Shown piece after piece: positions 15,052 to 24,857 of a DNA stretch of 35,718 nucleotides (positions are counted from its first letter, which is position 1; each line of letters opens with the position of its first letter). Made by a program: the position numbers and the translations under genes. This stretch comes from a virus. The notes beneath the pieces were generated by a model. That model saw nothing but the letters and a program-made list of their open reading frames with translations. It searched no databases and was not told the DNA's origin. The stretch lies in IMG/VR virus record IMGVR_UViG_3300032753_001022, positions 1-35,718 of that record; one strand, written 5' to 3'.

Positions 15052-16097
15052 TATGCTGCTCTCATACAAGTTACTTCTGACATGGCTTTCCATTTAAGTG
15101 GAAAGCTCTTTTTCAAGTCTGCAATCTTAATAGCCATACGCAAACTCATTTCACGGAACTTGTTTTGATTTGCTTCCATGAACTCGATAATTTCATCTTG
15201 TTCAGATTGTTGGAATTCATATTCACTAAACAATTCGCCATCTTGGGCAATCTGCTTGATACGTAAAATCTTATCACGCATTGTATCAAGTGTCAAGTCC
15301 AGATAATGACAACGGGATTGTAATGCATCTAAGTGATCACGCAACTTTTGACTCTTCATTTTGTCAAACTTCAAGTTGGTAATAAAGATTACACTACCCT
15401 TAAACTCGAATGAGTTAGGAACTCCTTCACGACTTAGCATATGGCTATCAGATAACCAGCTAATCTTACGCTTCTTGCCAGAGTCTAATGCACCTTTAAG
15501 CAAGTTCAACGACACGTCATCTAACAAAATAGAGTCACAGTCATCAAACACTAACATACAGTTCGCATCACTGTGCTTATATAATGCACAATACAAACCT
15601 AATGCACTGGTACTACCTTTAATTACTTCTGCACGTAAACGCTTGCCTGAGATTTGATCAAATAAACAAGCCTTTTCAACAATGCGTTCTACGCCAAAGC
15701 TCTTACCTACTCCAGGAGGGCCACTTACAATCATTGCACGAATATCACCTGTGGTTGCCGCTGTAGTCATTTCGTCTAAGATTTCAAAACGCTGACGGAT
15801 ACGTTCCATAACCGCTTCGTCTGTTTCTGCGCCCAATGCTTCTAAAGCCTTGGCTTCAGCAATAGGAGTATTGCCAGCTTCAACAAACTCTACCTCGCTT
15901 ACAAACTCATAATCACTCATACCTTCGACCTTAACACGGATGTCTTCTGGGAAGCCAGGAAACTTGTCACCATTCTTAACAGTAACATAGCCACCTTTGG
16001 CTGTATTTTTGTACTGCTCTACTAACTGAAACACCTGGCCGCTTACATCTGTAGTGCGATATGCGCCAGCTTTAACACGAATAAAAGATACACTCAT
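15051..16097 (-). CDS. AAA+ ATPase
   Basis: A 348-residue protein using the ATG at 16097, which has AAGGAG upstream; the frame extends to 16121 but that would cover the ribosome site. The AAA+ core has Walker A GPPGVGKS (126-133), Walker B LVFDDCD (182-188) and a sensor-1 segment FITN (238-241). The N-terminal 95 residues are beta-rich and acidic. It likely remodels a protein or nucleic-acid complex; the target is unknown. It is the first gene of a four-gene run (ATPase, membrane peptide, membrane protein, lipoprotein) from one promoter. Confidence 0.85.
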   Translation of the reverse strand: MSVSFIRVKAGAYRTTDVSGQVFQLVEQYKNTAKGGYVTVKNGDKFPGFPEDIRVKVEGMSDYEFVSEVEFVEAGNTPIAEAKALEALGAETDEAVMERIRQRFEILDEMTTAATTGDIRAMIVSGPPGVGKSFGVERIVEKACLFDQISGKRLRAEVIKGSTSALGLYCALYKHSDANCMLVFDDCDSILLDDVSLNLLKGALDSGKKRKISWLSDSHMLSREGVPNSFEFKGSVIFITNLKFDKMKSQKLRDHLDALQSRCHYLDLTLDTMRDKILRIKQIAQDGELFSEYEFQQSEQDEIIEFMEANQNKFREMSLRMAIKIADLKKSFPLKWKAMSEVTCMRAA

Positions 16098-16128
16098 TTT
16101 TAGCTCCTTCTTTATTAACAATACAACT

Positions 16129-16157
16129 ATTATACATTAAAACGAATTATGGGTCAA
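16129..16157 (-). promoter_or_regulatory. Early sigma-70 promoter of AAA+ ATPase group
   Basis: TTGACC at 16152-16157, a 17-base spacer, and TATAAT at 16129-16134. The stretch just before and after the -10 box (TTTAATG before, AGTTGTAT after) recurs at the next promoter upstream, so these are copies of one promoter cassette. The leader is about 25 bases with an AAGGAG site. Confidence 0.85.
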
Positions 16158-16453
16158 GCCCCGTAATATACCGCATCAGCATTGGCTAGCTCTTCGGCCT
16201 GTTCCAACACATCAAAATCACTTTCTTCAACCGACCAACCCTGACGGCGCAATTCTGCGCGACCTTCTGAAGTTTCCTTCATTGTGTCGATAGCGTCATG
16301 GATTGCAGTAATCTGCTCTTCCAACCAACTACGATCACGCCATTGTTCAGGGGTAGCAAAACGTGGACGAAAACCATAATAATCCTTGTGGAAATCGCTA
16401 AAGTAACCTTGCAATTCTTCTACATTATACTGGGCTAAATGGTTCTGACTCAT
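16154..16453 (-). CDS. Small acidic protein, function unknown
   Basis: Ninety-nine residues, acidic and mostly helical (MSQNHLAQYNVEELQGYF to NADAVYYGA). It has an AAAGGAG site and its own promoter, which is nearly a copy of the next one downstream. The central part is rich in Trp, Arg and Glu. It fits the class of short early phage proteins that interfere with host enzymes, but no motif supports a precise role. Confidence 0.7.
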   Translation of the reverse strand: MSQNHLAQYNVEELQGYFSDFHKDYYGFRPRFATPEQWRDRSWLEEQITAIHDAIDTMKETSEGRAELRRQGWSVEESDFDVLEQAEELANADAVYYGA

Positions 16454-16481
16454 AAATGCTCCTTTAATTAACTATACAACT

Positions 16482-16510
16482 ATTATACATTAAATGGATT
16501 TATTGAACAA
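16482..16510 (-). promoter_or_regulatory. Early sigma-70 promoter, repeated cassette
   Basis: TTGTTC at 16505-16510, a 17-base spacer, and TATAAT at 16482-16487. From seven bases before the -10 box through about ten bases after it, the sequence matches the promoter at 16129-16157 almost exactly, and the -35 side (AATAAATCC) matches that at 17468-17496. Confidence 0.8.
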
Positions 16511-16516
16511 CCAAAA

Positions 16517-16705
16517 TTATTTTTGATTAGCACTATGAATCTGACAATGCTTGTACCCGCCATTCATGCTTTCAACCATTGCACGGGCTTGCCCAACATG
16601 GAGTGCTTGTACAGTCATTTTAAGATTCTGTGTCGAACTTGAACCAGCCCAGCTACCTGAATCAGCACGTTGACCTAAACTGTATGAAACTTCAAATAAT
16701 TGCAT
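16517..16705 (-). CDS. Small protein, function unknown
   Basis: Sixty-two residues (MQLFEVSYSLGQRADSGSW to IHSANQK) with an AAGGAG site and its own promoter. It starts with a beta strand, has a Ser/Gly-rich turn and then a helix around ARAMVESMNGG, a simple alpha/beta pattern. No known family recognised. Confidence 0.65.
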   Translation of the reverse strand: MQLFEVSYSLGQRADSGSWAGSSSTQNLKMTVQALHVGQARAMVESMNGGYKHCQIHSANQK

Positions 16706-16735
16706 TTGTTTCTCCTTGTTATTTACTATAACAAC

Positions 16736-16764
16736 AGTATAGCATTTTGGGAATTAACGGTCTA
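16736..16764 (-). promoter_or_regulatory. Early sigma-70 promoter
   Basis: TAGACC at 16759-16764, a 17-base spacer, and TATACT at 16736-16741, with the AAATGC motif just before the -10 box shared with the promoter at 17468-17496. Confidence 0.7.
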
Positions 16765-16770
16765 CCAAAA

Positions 16771-16974
16771 TTAACTGTTTATAGTAATGTACGGGCTATA
16801 ATCAGTGTCGTCTTTATGCAACACTATATTGGTCTTATCATTGACTTCTAACGCAGGAACATTATCCTTTTCATTATACTCATAATCAATTGCATTAACC
16901 CAATCAGTAAACTCTCGATCTTGGGGGAAAGCATTATCATATTCTGTTTCAATAATCATATTCTTTAGTTTCAT
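16771..16974 (-). CDS. Small acidic protein, function unknown
   Basis: Sixty-seven residues with a high share of Asp, Glu and Asn (MKLKNMIIETEYDNAF to YSPYITINS). Its ATG overlaps the stop of the gamma-glutamylcyclotransferase-like gene by one base (TAATG), and an AGAGGAA site lies upstream, so it is translated in tandem with that gene. Not recognised. Confidence 0.6.
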   Translation of the reverse strand: MKLKNMIIETEYDNAFPQDREFTDWVNAIDYEYNEKDNVPALEVNDKTNIVLHKDDTDYSPYITINS

Positions 16975-17438
16975 TATAGTTCCTCTGGAAAATACCTGGA
17001 TTGTAATTGTTTCTGACGTTGTTTAATACTGTTAATTAATGTCAAACTTTCGTATATCTGATAATCATCGATATTATGTTCTTTATATCCTTCGAATAAC
17101 ATTTCTAAATACCCATCGCTAGGTAATTCGTCAATTTGTTCTCCGGCCATATAATATACCATACATTCTACAGCCTTACCATTATGTAATACCCTAACTG
17201 TTTTCTTTAGATAATATGTAGGGAATCCTTCTAATGCATCTAACGACTTTTCACATTCTGCGGTAATATCCCATAATACTCCTTGGCAATTATAGTCGGG
17301 ATTTTCGATTATATCTGCGTGACGTGCGAATCGAAACTCGTGATTCATTAATACTGCTTTACCAAGGCTTTTAGCACTAGGACAACGATTGGCCATTTGG
17401 GCCTGGTTAGTATTCATACCGTACGCGAAGTACTTCAT
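16974..17438 (-). CDS. Gamma-glutamylcyclotransferase-like (GGCT/AIG2 fold)
   Basis: A 154-residue protein of the GGCT fold. It opens with YFAYGMNTN, the family's phosphate/substrate loop, followed by RCPSAKSLG and the conserved catalytic-type glutamate in LDALEGFPTYY. Family members cyclise gamma-glutamyl amines to 5-oxoproline, and phage members may act on peptide or amine adducts. It is transcribed from a strong early promoter and coupled to the small gene downstream. The substrate in this phage is unknown. Confidence 0.8.
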   Translation of the reverse strand: MKYFAYGMNTNQAQMANRCPSAKSLGKAVLMNHEFRFARHADIIENPDYNCQGVLWDITAECEKSLDALEGFPTYYLKKTVRVLHNGKAVECMVYYMAGEQIDELPSDGYLEMLFEGYKEHNIDDYQIYESLTLINSIKQRQKQLQSRYFPEEL

Positions 17439-17467
17439 TAATAGTCCTTTTTATATAACATACGACT

Positions 17468-17496
17468 ATTATAGCATTTCGGGATTTATTGGTCAA
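17468..17496 (-). promoter_or_regulatory. Early sigma-70 promoter of GGCT-like gene
   Basis: TTGACC at 17491-17496, a 17-base spacer, and TATAAT at 17468-17473. The -35 box overlaps the end of the upstream gene, so the promoter is embedded in a compact array. This copy is closest to the consensus of the repeated cassette. Confidence 0.85.
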
Positions 17497-17776
17497 TCAC
17501 CAACAAGACTGCACTGACATCACCTTCGTTGTTAAAGTAGATGCGATTGTGCTTTAAATCAAGTCTCCAGTTTTCATTCCAAAAGTACCACTCTTTACTA
17601 AAGATAGGTACAGTCTTATCAGAATTAAGTTCGCGGTCGTCACCATACAATCGTCGAAACGCCAATTGGTATCTAACACGCTCAGTTCGAGAGTGTTTTG
17701 CAGTACCGGCAAACTGTATAGCAAATTTCCATTTGCTACTACCTGCGTATCTACGGTCTAATTTAATTACTTTCAT
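17486..17776 (-). CDS. Small protein, paralogue of upstream gene
   Basis: Ninety-six residues starting MKVIKLDRRYAGSSKWKF. The start and end match the neighbouring gene in pattern (MK..KL.RR, KW.F.I, then IY.NE.D near the C-terminus), so the two arose by tandem duplication. They overlap by 14 bases. Basic at the N-terminus and rich in Trp and Tyr. Function unknown. Confidence 0.65.
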   Translation of the reverse strand: MKVIKLDRRYAGSSKWKFAIQFAGTAKHSRTERVRYQLAFRRLYGDDRELNSDKTVPIFSKEWYFWNENWRLDLKHNRIYFNNEGDVSAVLLVIDQ

Positions 17777-18077
17777 CTAGTACTCTACTAAGAACGAGCA
17801 TTGTAAGATCTGCTTCGTTGCGTAAATATATCCAATACGGGCGACGTGGGCATAAATCTTTAAAGTTCTTACTCTTATTACCCCAGTTACCATACCATTG
17901 TACTCGTACCTTGCTCCACGAACAGTCAGGTCTTTGGTAGCTGGCTGTATTATATGTGTTTGAAAGATATGTGTCTGCGGCTCTGGCAGTATCGTCCCAG
18001 GCATCAAACCGTATGCCAATTGGGAAGCCCCATTTTTTAAAGGCTGTGTGTCTGCGGTTTAGCTTTACGATTTTCAT
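17763..18077 (-). CDS. Small protein, paralogue of downstream gene
   Basis: One hundred and four residues starting MKIVKLNRRHTAFKKWGF. It shares the MK..KL.RR opening and the C-terminal IYLRNEADLTMLVL segment with the gene at 17486-17776. The ATG is only nine bases beyond the -10 box of its promoter, so the leader is at most a few bases and no Shine-Dalgarno site can be present on the message. Function unknown. Confidence 0.65.
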   Translation of the reverse strand: MKIVKLNRRHTAFKKWGFPIGIRFDAWDDTARAADTYLSNTYNTASYQRPDCSWSKVRVQWYGNWGNKSKNFKDLCPRRPYWIYLRNEADLTMLVLSRVLDESN

Positions 18078-18086
18078 AATACTGCT

Positions 18087-18115
18087 ATTGTACTATTTTG
18101 AGTATTTTTGGTCAA
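18087..18115 (-). promoter_or_regulatory. Early sigma-70 promoter of the paralogue pair
   Basis: TTGACC at 18110-18115, a 17-base spacer, and TACAAT at 18087-18092. It lies directly after the groEL terminator. Expected transcription start is one to three bases before the ATG. Confidence 0.8.
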
Positions 18116-18139
18116 CAAAAAACCCACCGAAGTGGGTTT
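18116..18139 (-). terminator. Rho-independent terminator after groEL
   Basis: On the minus strand an eight-base-pair AAACCCAC/GTGGGTTT stem with a UUCG loop is followed by a T-run that leads straight into the next -35 box. The stem core is the same as that of the terminator after the porin gene at 27973-27995. Confidence 0.9.
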
Positions 18140-18158
18140 AATGTTAGTACCTACTAAC

Positions 18159-19781
<1,623 letters not shown>

Positions 19782-20081
19782 TTATTCTCCTAGTGTGATA
19801 ACGCCGAGGATGTCTTCCTCTTTTAAAATCAATAATTCTTCTCCGTCAATCTTGACAGTCTGACCAGAAAACTTGCCAAACAATACACGATCGTTAACAG
19901 CAACATCAAGTGCAATTAATTCACTTGTTTCTTTGTTACGTTTGCCCGGACCTACTGCTAGTACTGTACCTTGATCTGCTTTTTCTGCGGCGGCGTCAGG
20001 AATAAAGATACCACCTTTAGTTACTGTTTCGCTGTCGACTCTGCGAACTACAACTCTGTCGGATAGAGGTTTAAGATTCAT
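19782..20081 (-). CDS. groES: Co-chaperonin GroES
   Basis: A 99-residue co-chaperonin. The mobile loop that docks onto GroEL is at about 16-33 ([18 protein letters not shown]), in which GGIFI takes the place of the usual GIVI/GIVL. Segments such as [24 protein letters not shown] and [11 protein letters not shown] match betaproteobacterial GroES. The ribosome site is AAAAGGAG. It is the first gene of a two-gene operon with groEL, in the standard bacterial order. Confidence 0.95.
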   Translation of the reverse strand: MNLKPLSDRVVVRRVDSETVTKGGIFIPDAAAEKADQGTVLAVGPGKRNKETSELIALDVAVNDRVLFGKFSGQTVKIDGEELLILKEEDILGVITLGE

Positions 20082-20117
20082 TATGAACTCCTTTTAATAA
20101 AATAAATGATTTGTGTT

Positions 20118-20147
20118 ATTGTACTACGAAAAACTGCTGTATGTCAA
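20118..20147 (-). promoter_or_regulatory. Sigma-70 promoter of groESL
   Basis: TTGACA at 20142-20147, an 18-base spacer, and TACAAT at 20118-20123. I find no CIRCE-type inverted repeat and no heat-shock -35 box, so the operon should be constitutive or early rather than stress-controlled. The -35 box overlaps the stop codon of the upstream gene. Confidence 0.8.
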
Positions 20148-20959
20148 TTAATAACTAAGTTAGTTTGTGGATTTTGGGCATCACGCTCTAACCATTGTGC
20201 AACACCGTCTAGTAGGTCTGGACTATTCTTAACTAGTTGATCTATCATGTACTCATAGATATCCATGCGATTTCTACGTATAACTGCGGCAAGTACATGG
20301 TGCCATTTATAAATGTTCCATCCTGCATAGTTAATCTTGGGCATGAAGTAATCCATATCTGCGTCAGGCATAAAGTTAAATATGTTCCAAAGTCCGTGGA
20401 ATCCAAAACTTGGCTTGTATGTGCCTAATTCAAAACTAAATTGCTGTGCTACTGTGGTAGGAGCAAACTGTATGCCGTATTGTTCTTCTAAGTATGCTCT
20501 TTTAGTTTTGCCAATAATATTATCTTCTGCAACAGATTCTTCTGGGGTTAAACTGATAGCGGGATCCTGGCAAGCATCTAATAGTTTCTTACTGCGTAAA
20601 CTAAAGCCACCATTGCCAACGTTACGTCCTTCTTGTTCCCATGGCCAAGGTGCACCGATATAGTCAAACTCCATAAAGTGATCTAACCATAGTTCGCTAT
20701 CGTTTGCCATGCCATCCCATTGTACATATAGCGCATGGCTAGTATCAACGTGTTCAGCAGTACCTTTAAGCATGATATCAGCATACTCGCTAATGTTGGC
20801 AACCGGTGGTACAATGATATGCTTGGCACCAGGATAAATTTCTCGATCACTGATAACTAATATTTCTTTTGGATCAATGTGTTTTAAACTGTGTTCAATT
20901 GCGTGACGAGTTAAATCATACCACTGGAATTCAATTGCTACTAAGGTAATGTTTTTCAT
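20144..20959 (-). CDS. Glycosyltransferase, DUF5672-like
   Basis: A 271-residue protein resembling DUF5672 glycosyltransferases. Diagnostic parts are the central YVQWDGMAND (an Asp that could bind sugar-nucleotide metal), DYIGAPWPW and VGNGGFSLRSKKLLD. The N-terminus (ITLVAIEFQWYDLT) is a Rossmann-like strand. It is the last gene of a long co-oriented glycan operon and shares four bases with the GT9-type gene upstream. Donor and acceptor are unknown. Confidence 0.75.
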   Translation of the reverse strand: MKNITLVAIEFQWYDLTRHAIEHSLKHIDPKEILVISDREIYPGAKHIIVPPVANISEYADIMLKGTAEHVDTSHALYVQWDGMANDSELWLDHFMEFDYIGAPWPWEQEGRNVGNGGFSLRSKKLLDACQDPAISLTPEESVAEDNIIGKTKRAYLEEQYGIQFAPTTVAQQFSFELGTYKPSFGFHGLWNIFNFMPDADMDYFMPKINYAGWNIYKWHHVLAAVIRRNRMDIYEYMIDQLVKNSPDLLDGVAQWLERDAQNPQTNLVIN

Positions 20960-21846
20960 AGTTGTCTTAAAATTGCTTGTGCTATTACATCTGTATCAAA
21001 ATTGTTATTGCAAGGTGTGTTACCTTTTTTGCATACTAACTGACGTACAGGGCGGGCTTGATCTCGATTACAGCCTCGGCAGTCTTCTTCTGTTGGAATA
21101 GCAGTAGTATGATATCCATCTTCATGTCGACGTTGTGGAATAATAACATCGGGATCTAAGTGCGTTAGTAAAGCAATGATGTGAGTGCTACTTGCTGCGG
21201 CACAATGGAATGGCCCGCTATCAATACCAACAAATGCCTTGGCATGATCGCATAGATACTTAATTTGCTGACTATTGTATTGACCACGTAGATCAACAAA
21301 CAAGGGATGATCTACCCAATGATCTGTTGTGCCGCCCACACATACTACTTTAAAGTCTGCACAAGCTTCAAACAGTTTGCCAAATACTTCTAACCATACA
21401 TCCATACTAATGTTCTTTGCAGTCCAGTGCCAATTACGCATGTGAACAACAATAAACTTGGTACCAATTTCTTTTAAGTCTGCGTCTACAGCAATCTTAT
21501 CTTCTTCTGTGGGGAATAGTTCTACAGCCATATTGCGAGTAGTATCTGCAAACACGCGATAAAAATAGTTCTTTACATAGTGTTCAGTAGGATTGAGCTC
21601 GTATGCATCATCTAAATTAAAATATAAATCCCATCGGCTTTTTACATCTGGAATCTGATCAACCGGGAATATATTTCTAATATGCGGATTATTGCGATAT
21701 GGTTCCGCAAAATCTGTAGCAATATCAATTTGAGCATCATCTCCAAACTTACGTTTTAACTCACGCACAACGCCTGTAGTCATAATAACGTCACCAATGG
21801 CAGCACGTCTTTGTACAAGAATGTTAATGGGTTTTTCTAATTTCAT
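20956..21846 (-). CDS. Glycosyltransferase family 9 (heptosyltransferase-like)
   Basis: A 296-residue GT-B protein. The N-terminal motif RRAAIGDVIMTTGVVRELK and the later VGIDSGPFHCAAASSTHIIAL are the family 9 landmarks. GT9 enzymes add heptose to the LPS inner core or related sugars. The C-terminus has a cysteine-rich segment (CRGCNRDQ, VCKKGNTPC) that may bind a metal or form disulfides. It is coupled to the DUF5672-type gene by an ATGA overlap. Confidence 0.85.
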   Translation of the reverse strand: MKLEKPINILVQRRAAIGDVIMTTGVVRELKRKFGDDAQIDIATDFAEPYRNNPHIRNIFPVDQIPDVKSRWDLYFNLDDAYELNPTEHYVKNYFYRVFADTTRNMAVELFPTEEDKIAVDADLKEIGTKFIVVHMRNWHWTAKNISMDVWLEVFGKLFEACADFKVVCVGGTTDHWVDHPLFVDLRGQYNSQQIKYLCDHAKAFVGIDSGPFHCAAASSTHIIALLTHLDPDVIIPQRRHEDGYHTTAIPTEEDCRGCNRDQARPVRQLVCKKGNTPCNNNFDTDVIAQAILRQL

Positions 21847-21851
21847 ATTAT

Positions 21852-23078
21852 TTAAAAAGATTCGTGTGTTATTGTGGGAAAGTATTTAATAAACAAATCG
21901 TTTTCGTTATCACGTATATTGCGAATCTTCTTGACAATCTCGTTATAAACATTCCACGCAAGCGGGACGAATATCACGCTGTCCTTGTTGCGAATGCCCT
22001 TGATATAATCAGAACTAACTACTGGAATAGTTGTACCTGGACAGAATAGGCCTTGTTTCAAGGGGTTATCATCAACAACCGCATCTAAATAAATGTCGCT
22101 TGCATTGATTAAGGTCATACCTTTAGCAGCAGCGCCGTACCCAACAATATGATATCCGTGATGACGATATTCGTCAAGTTGATCTTTAAGTCGAGTGATT
22201 AGTTTGTTTACACCTTCTGCCCACTTGGTATAGGTTTCAGGCGTTTGTAATCCAAGTGCTCGTTCATTTGCAAGGATGTTTTCTACACGTGCTTGTTCTG
22301 TAGCTTTCTTGGATAAGATAAAGATATAACTAGTTCCGTGGATAGGAGTTTTAATTACATCATTCAAATACAAGCCGGCACGTTCTGCTAAACACTTCAT
22401 GCTATACGCATTGTAATAACTAATATGCTCGTGATAGATAGTGTCAAACTCTCCATTTGGCACCATGTCTGCTTGACTTGTGCTAATAAAGATCTTGCCA
22501 TCGTTACGTAAATAATCCCGGGCAAGACGTAAATATGCAAGTGGATCAGGAATATGAGCAAATGAATTTTGTGTAGTAATAATATCAAAGTCTCTACCTA
22601 ACTTACCTGCACTATCTTCGTCCCAGAATCCCAGTACCACATTGTGGTTAGCACTTGACTTAGCGTGTAAGTTAGTTGCTGGATCTACCCCAAATGTTTG
22701 TAATTTGATCTTTTTAAATGCGTTAAGTTGACTACCATCATTACAGCCAATGTCCAATACTCCGCCATCGGGCCAACGATCAAATTGCTCACGCACAAAA
22801 TTGGCGTACCAATCCATGTACTCTACGTAGGTGCCGCTAGTTCCGCTAACATATAGATAGTGTGTGTAGATTAGTGCAGGGTTAACTGCATGTGTAAGTT
22901 GTAGGTGGTTACAGTTAGTGCAACGGTTAATTGCAAGTGGGAACCATAAATCTGTATCTAGAACTCCGGCATGTTCCTGGAAGTTATTTGCCAGTGGCTG
23001 ATCTTGTAAATCTAATGTCAATACTAGATCATTGCCGCCACATGCAAGACATTCTGTAATTTGTGTACAATCTTCCAT
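21852..23078 (-). CDS. Sugar C-methyltransferase (zinc-type, three-domain)
   Basis: A 408-residue methyltransferase of the NovU/TylC3 type. The N-terminal zinc module has C10, C13, C53 and C56. The S-adenosylmethionine site VLDIGCNDGSQL lies at 107-118, and YHEHISYYNAYSM is the family's active-site segment. The C-terminal third (YGAAAKGMTLINA) matches the Methyltransf_14 domain. Enzymes of this type methylate carbon atoms of dTDP-linked deoxy-sugars. The dehydratase encoded at 23791-24822 could supply the keto-sugar substrate. Confidence 0.88.
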   Translation of the reverse strand: MEDCTQITECLACGGNDLVLTLDLQDQPLANNFQEHAGVLDTDLWFPLAINRCTNCNHLQLTHAVNPALIYTHYLYVSGTSGTYVEYMDWYANFVREQFDRWPDGGVLDIGCNDGSQLNAFKKIKLQTFGVDPATNLHAKSSANHNVVLGFWDEDSAGKLGRDFDIITTQNSFAHIPDPLAYLRLARDYLRNDGKIFISTSQADMVPNGEFDTIYHEHISYYNAYSMKCLAERAGLYLNDVIKTPIHGTSYIFILSKKATEQARVENILANERALGLQTPETYTKWAEGVNKLITRLKDQLDEYRHHGYHIVGYGAAAKGMTLINASDIYLDAVVDDNPLKQGLFCPGTTIPVVSSDYIKGIRNKDSVIFVPLAWNVYNEIVKKIRNIRDNENDLFIKYFPTITHESF

Positions 23079-23794
23079 TAGTTCTTAATAGGTGTTCCAT
23101 TTGGTGCAATTTGTCCTTCCACACCAAGATTGGCAATTTCGTGAACATTTGCAGGATCTAAGAATTTAGCAAGCACGTGTTCAATGTCCACATAACCGCC
23201 TTGACTTAAACGTTCAGCAAAGAAAATAAATGAATCTCCGTATACCTTAACAACTTCATCTACACGACTAGTTGGCCAAGACCATAAGCGAGCCATGTAT
23301 TGAAATGGCACCTGTGTTATTTCTGGCGGGAATTGGCTTTTGTATTTTGGTCCAATAACAATTTTATCCTGCACATCAGACTGTTCGTATGTTTCTACAT
23401 CAAACATATCGTTAAGAATATATCGACCAGACATCTTGTGTATACGATCAATATTAGCAAAAAGTCCTTCATGCGCTAATACAGCCAATGCACGACCAAA
23501 ACACATGATTTCTGTTCCGTTCTTTACTACGTCCCAGTTATCGTTATCATACAATGCTTGTACTTCTTCGTCCTGACTGTAATCAACAAATACATCACAG
23601 TTACTACGTAGAATAGCTTCTTGTGTAGGCTTGATTGGTTCTCCGCAACATTCCATAATAACAATAAGAGCAGTAGGAATCTTAGACTTGATACTGTTAA
23701 TTGTGTCAATGGTTTGTTGCAACCGTTCTTCGGGTTTGAATACGCCAAACTTACTGTTGACTGCACTGGTTACGATAAATGCGTGTTTGATCAT
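23078..23794 (-). CDS. Putative glycosyltransferase-like protein
   Basis: A 238-residue protein that starts with MIKHAFIVTSAVNS and contains a DVFVDYSQDEE segment and HKMSGRYILND, which look like donor and acceptor loops of a GT-A-type enzyme. I cannot place it in a numbered family. It overlaps the dehydratase stop by four bases upstream and the methyltransferase ATG by one base downstream, so it is a full member of the glycan operon. Confidence 0.55.
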   Translation of the reverse strand: MIKHAFIVTSAVNSKFGVFKPEERLQQTIDTINSIKSKIPTALIVIMECCGEPIKPTQEAILRSNCDVFVDYSQDEEVQALYDNDNWDVVKNGTEIMCFGRALAVLAHEGLFANIDRIHKMSGRYILNDMFDVETYEQSDVQDKIVIGPKYKSQFPPEITQVPFQYMARLWSWPTSRVDEVVKVYGDSFIFFAERLSQGGYVDIEHVLAKFLDPANVHEIANLGVEGQIAPNGTPIKN

Positions 23795-24822
23795 TTACGC
23801 AACCAACGAGTATTAACTAATGTCCATTCAACTACTTCTTTAACACGTTCACTGAACTTGATCTTTGGTTCCCAACCTAGGCTCTTTAACAATTCGCCAC
23901 TGAGTGCGTAACGCAAGTCATGCCCAGGACGGCTTGAATGGAAGTCGGTCATTTCATACTGTAGTTCATTACCTACTGCCGCAGCAATCATTTTAGCAAG
24001 TGTTAGGTTATCGATTTCTTCTGGCCCGACCAGGTTAAACTTAGGACACTTGGCTCCGCCGTAATCACCTGTATGCTTGTAGTCTTGTAAGTTCTCAAGA
24101 ATAAACATTAGGCCATCTGCTACATCTTTGGCGTGGATGTAATGACGTGAACCTGCGATAGTTTTGCTTGGATCACTGTGTACAGTAACAACTTCACCAT
24201 CACGTGCTTTTTGGATTACCATCGGGATAAACTTCTCCGGATGTTGACGTTCGCCAAACACATTCATAGTATGTGTAACTACAATAGGTAACTTGTAGGT
24301 GTTTTCAAACGCTACGCAAATTTCTTCTGCGGCCGCTTTTGATGCTGAGTAAGGGTTTGTTGAGTTGTAACGATCATACTCAGCGTAATTAACACCTTCT
24401 GGTGCTGGACCAAATACTTCATCTGTTGAGAAATAAACAAAGCGATCTAGGTTAGGTAGTGTACGTGCATACTGTAGCAAGTTGGTTGTGCCAACCACGT
24501 TGTCCATAACAAATTCCATTGGGAATTCAATACTACGGTCTACGTGGCTACCTGCGGCCAAGTGTAGTACAATATTGATATCGCCAATCATTGCGGCAGT
24601 AAGCGGATTGATTTCTGCTTTAAGATCATGCCATACAATTTTTAAACGATTTTGCTGATCTTTAGGAATGTCTTGCATCATATCAGCAAGGCGGTTTAAG
24701 TTACCGCTAAAGTCTAAACGATCTAGACTTACAATTTCCCAATCTGTTGTGCGTAAGATACGCTCGATTACGTGGTGTGCAATAAAGCCAGCACCGCCAG
24801 TGATTAACACTCTTTTTGTCAT
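23791..24822 (-). CDS. NAD-dependent sugar 4,6-dehydratase-like SDR
   Basis: A 343-residue extended SDR close to dTDP-glucose 4,6-dehydratase (RmlB). The NAD loop is GGAGFIA (9-15), with Ala in place of the usual final Gly. The active-site motifs are STDEVFG (132-138, with the Asp-Glu pair of dehydratases) and YSASK (Y158, K162). It would make a 4-keto-6-deoxy sugar nucleotide, the usual substrate for the C-methyltransferase nearby. A late-type AATAAATA box lies 28 bases upstream. Confidence 0.85.
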   Translation of the reverse strand: MTKRVLITGGAGFIAHHVIERILRTTDWEIVSLDRLDFSGNLNRLADMMQDIPKDQQNRLKIVWHDLKAEINPLTAAMIGDINIVLHLAAGSHVDRSIEFPMEFVMDNVVGTTNLLQYARTLPNLDRFVYFSTDEVFGPAPEGVNYAEYDRYNSTNPYSASKAAAEEICVAFENTYKLPIVVTHTMNVFGERQHPEKFIPMVIQKARDGEVVTVHSDPSKTIAGSRHYIHAKDVADGLMFILENLQDYKHTGDYGGAKCPKFNLVGPEEIDNLTLAKMIAAAVGNELQYEMTDFHSSRPGHDLRYALSGELLKSLGWEPKIKFSERVKEVVEWTLVNTRWLRK

Positions 24823-24849
24823 TTGAACTCCGTTATTATTTGATACTAC

Positions 24850-24857
24850 TATTTATT
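24850..24857 (-). promoter_or_regulatory. Late promoter-like box AATAAATA
   Basis: A one-mismatch late box, 28 bases before the dehydratase ATG, in the only intergenic gap (33 bases) within the glycan operon. The same AATAAATA variant precedes the PP-loop gene at 32777, so it may be a functional late box variant. Confidence 0.5.

Noticed and set aside
16098-18115. CRISPR-like regular repeats
   Set aside because: The repeated units are promoters in front of genes, spaced by coding sequence of unequal length, not repeat-spacer arrays.
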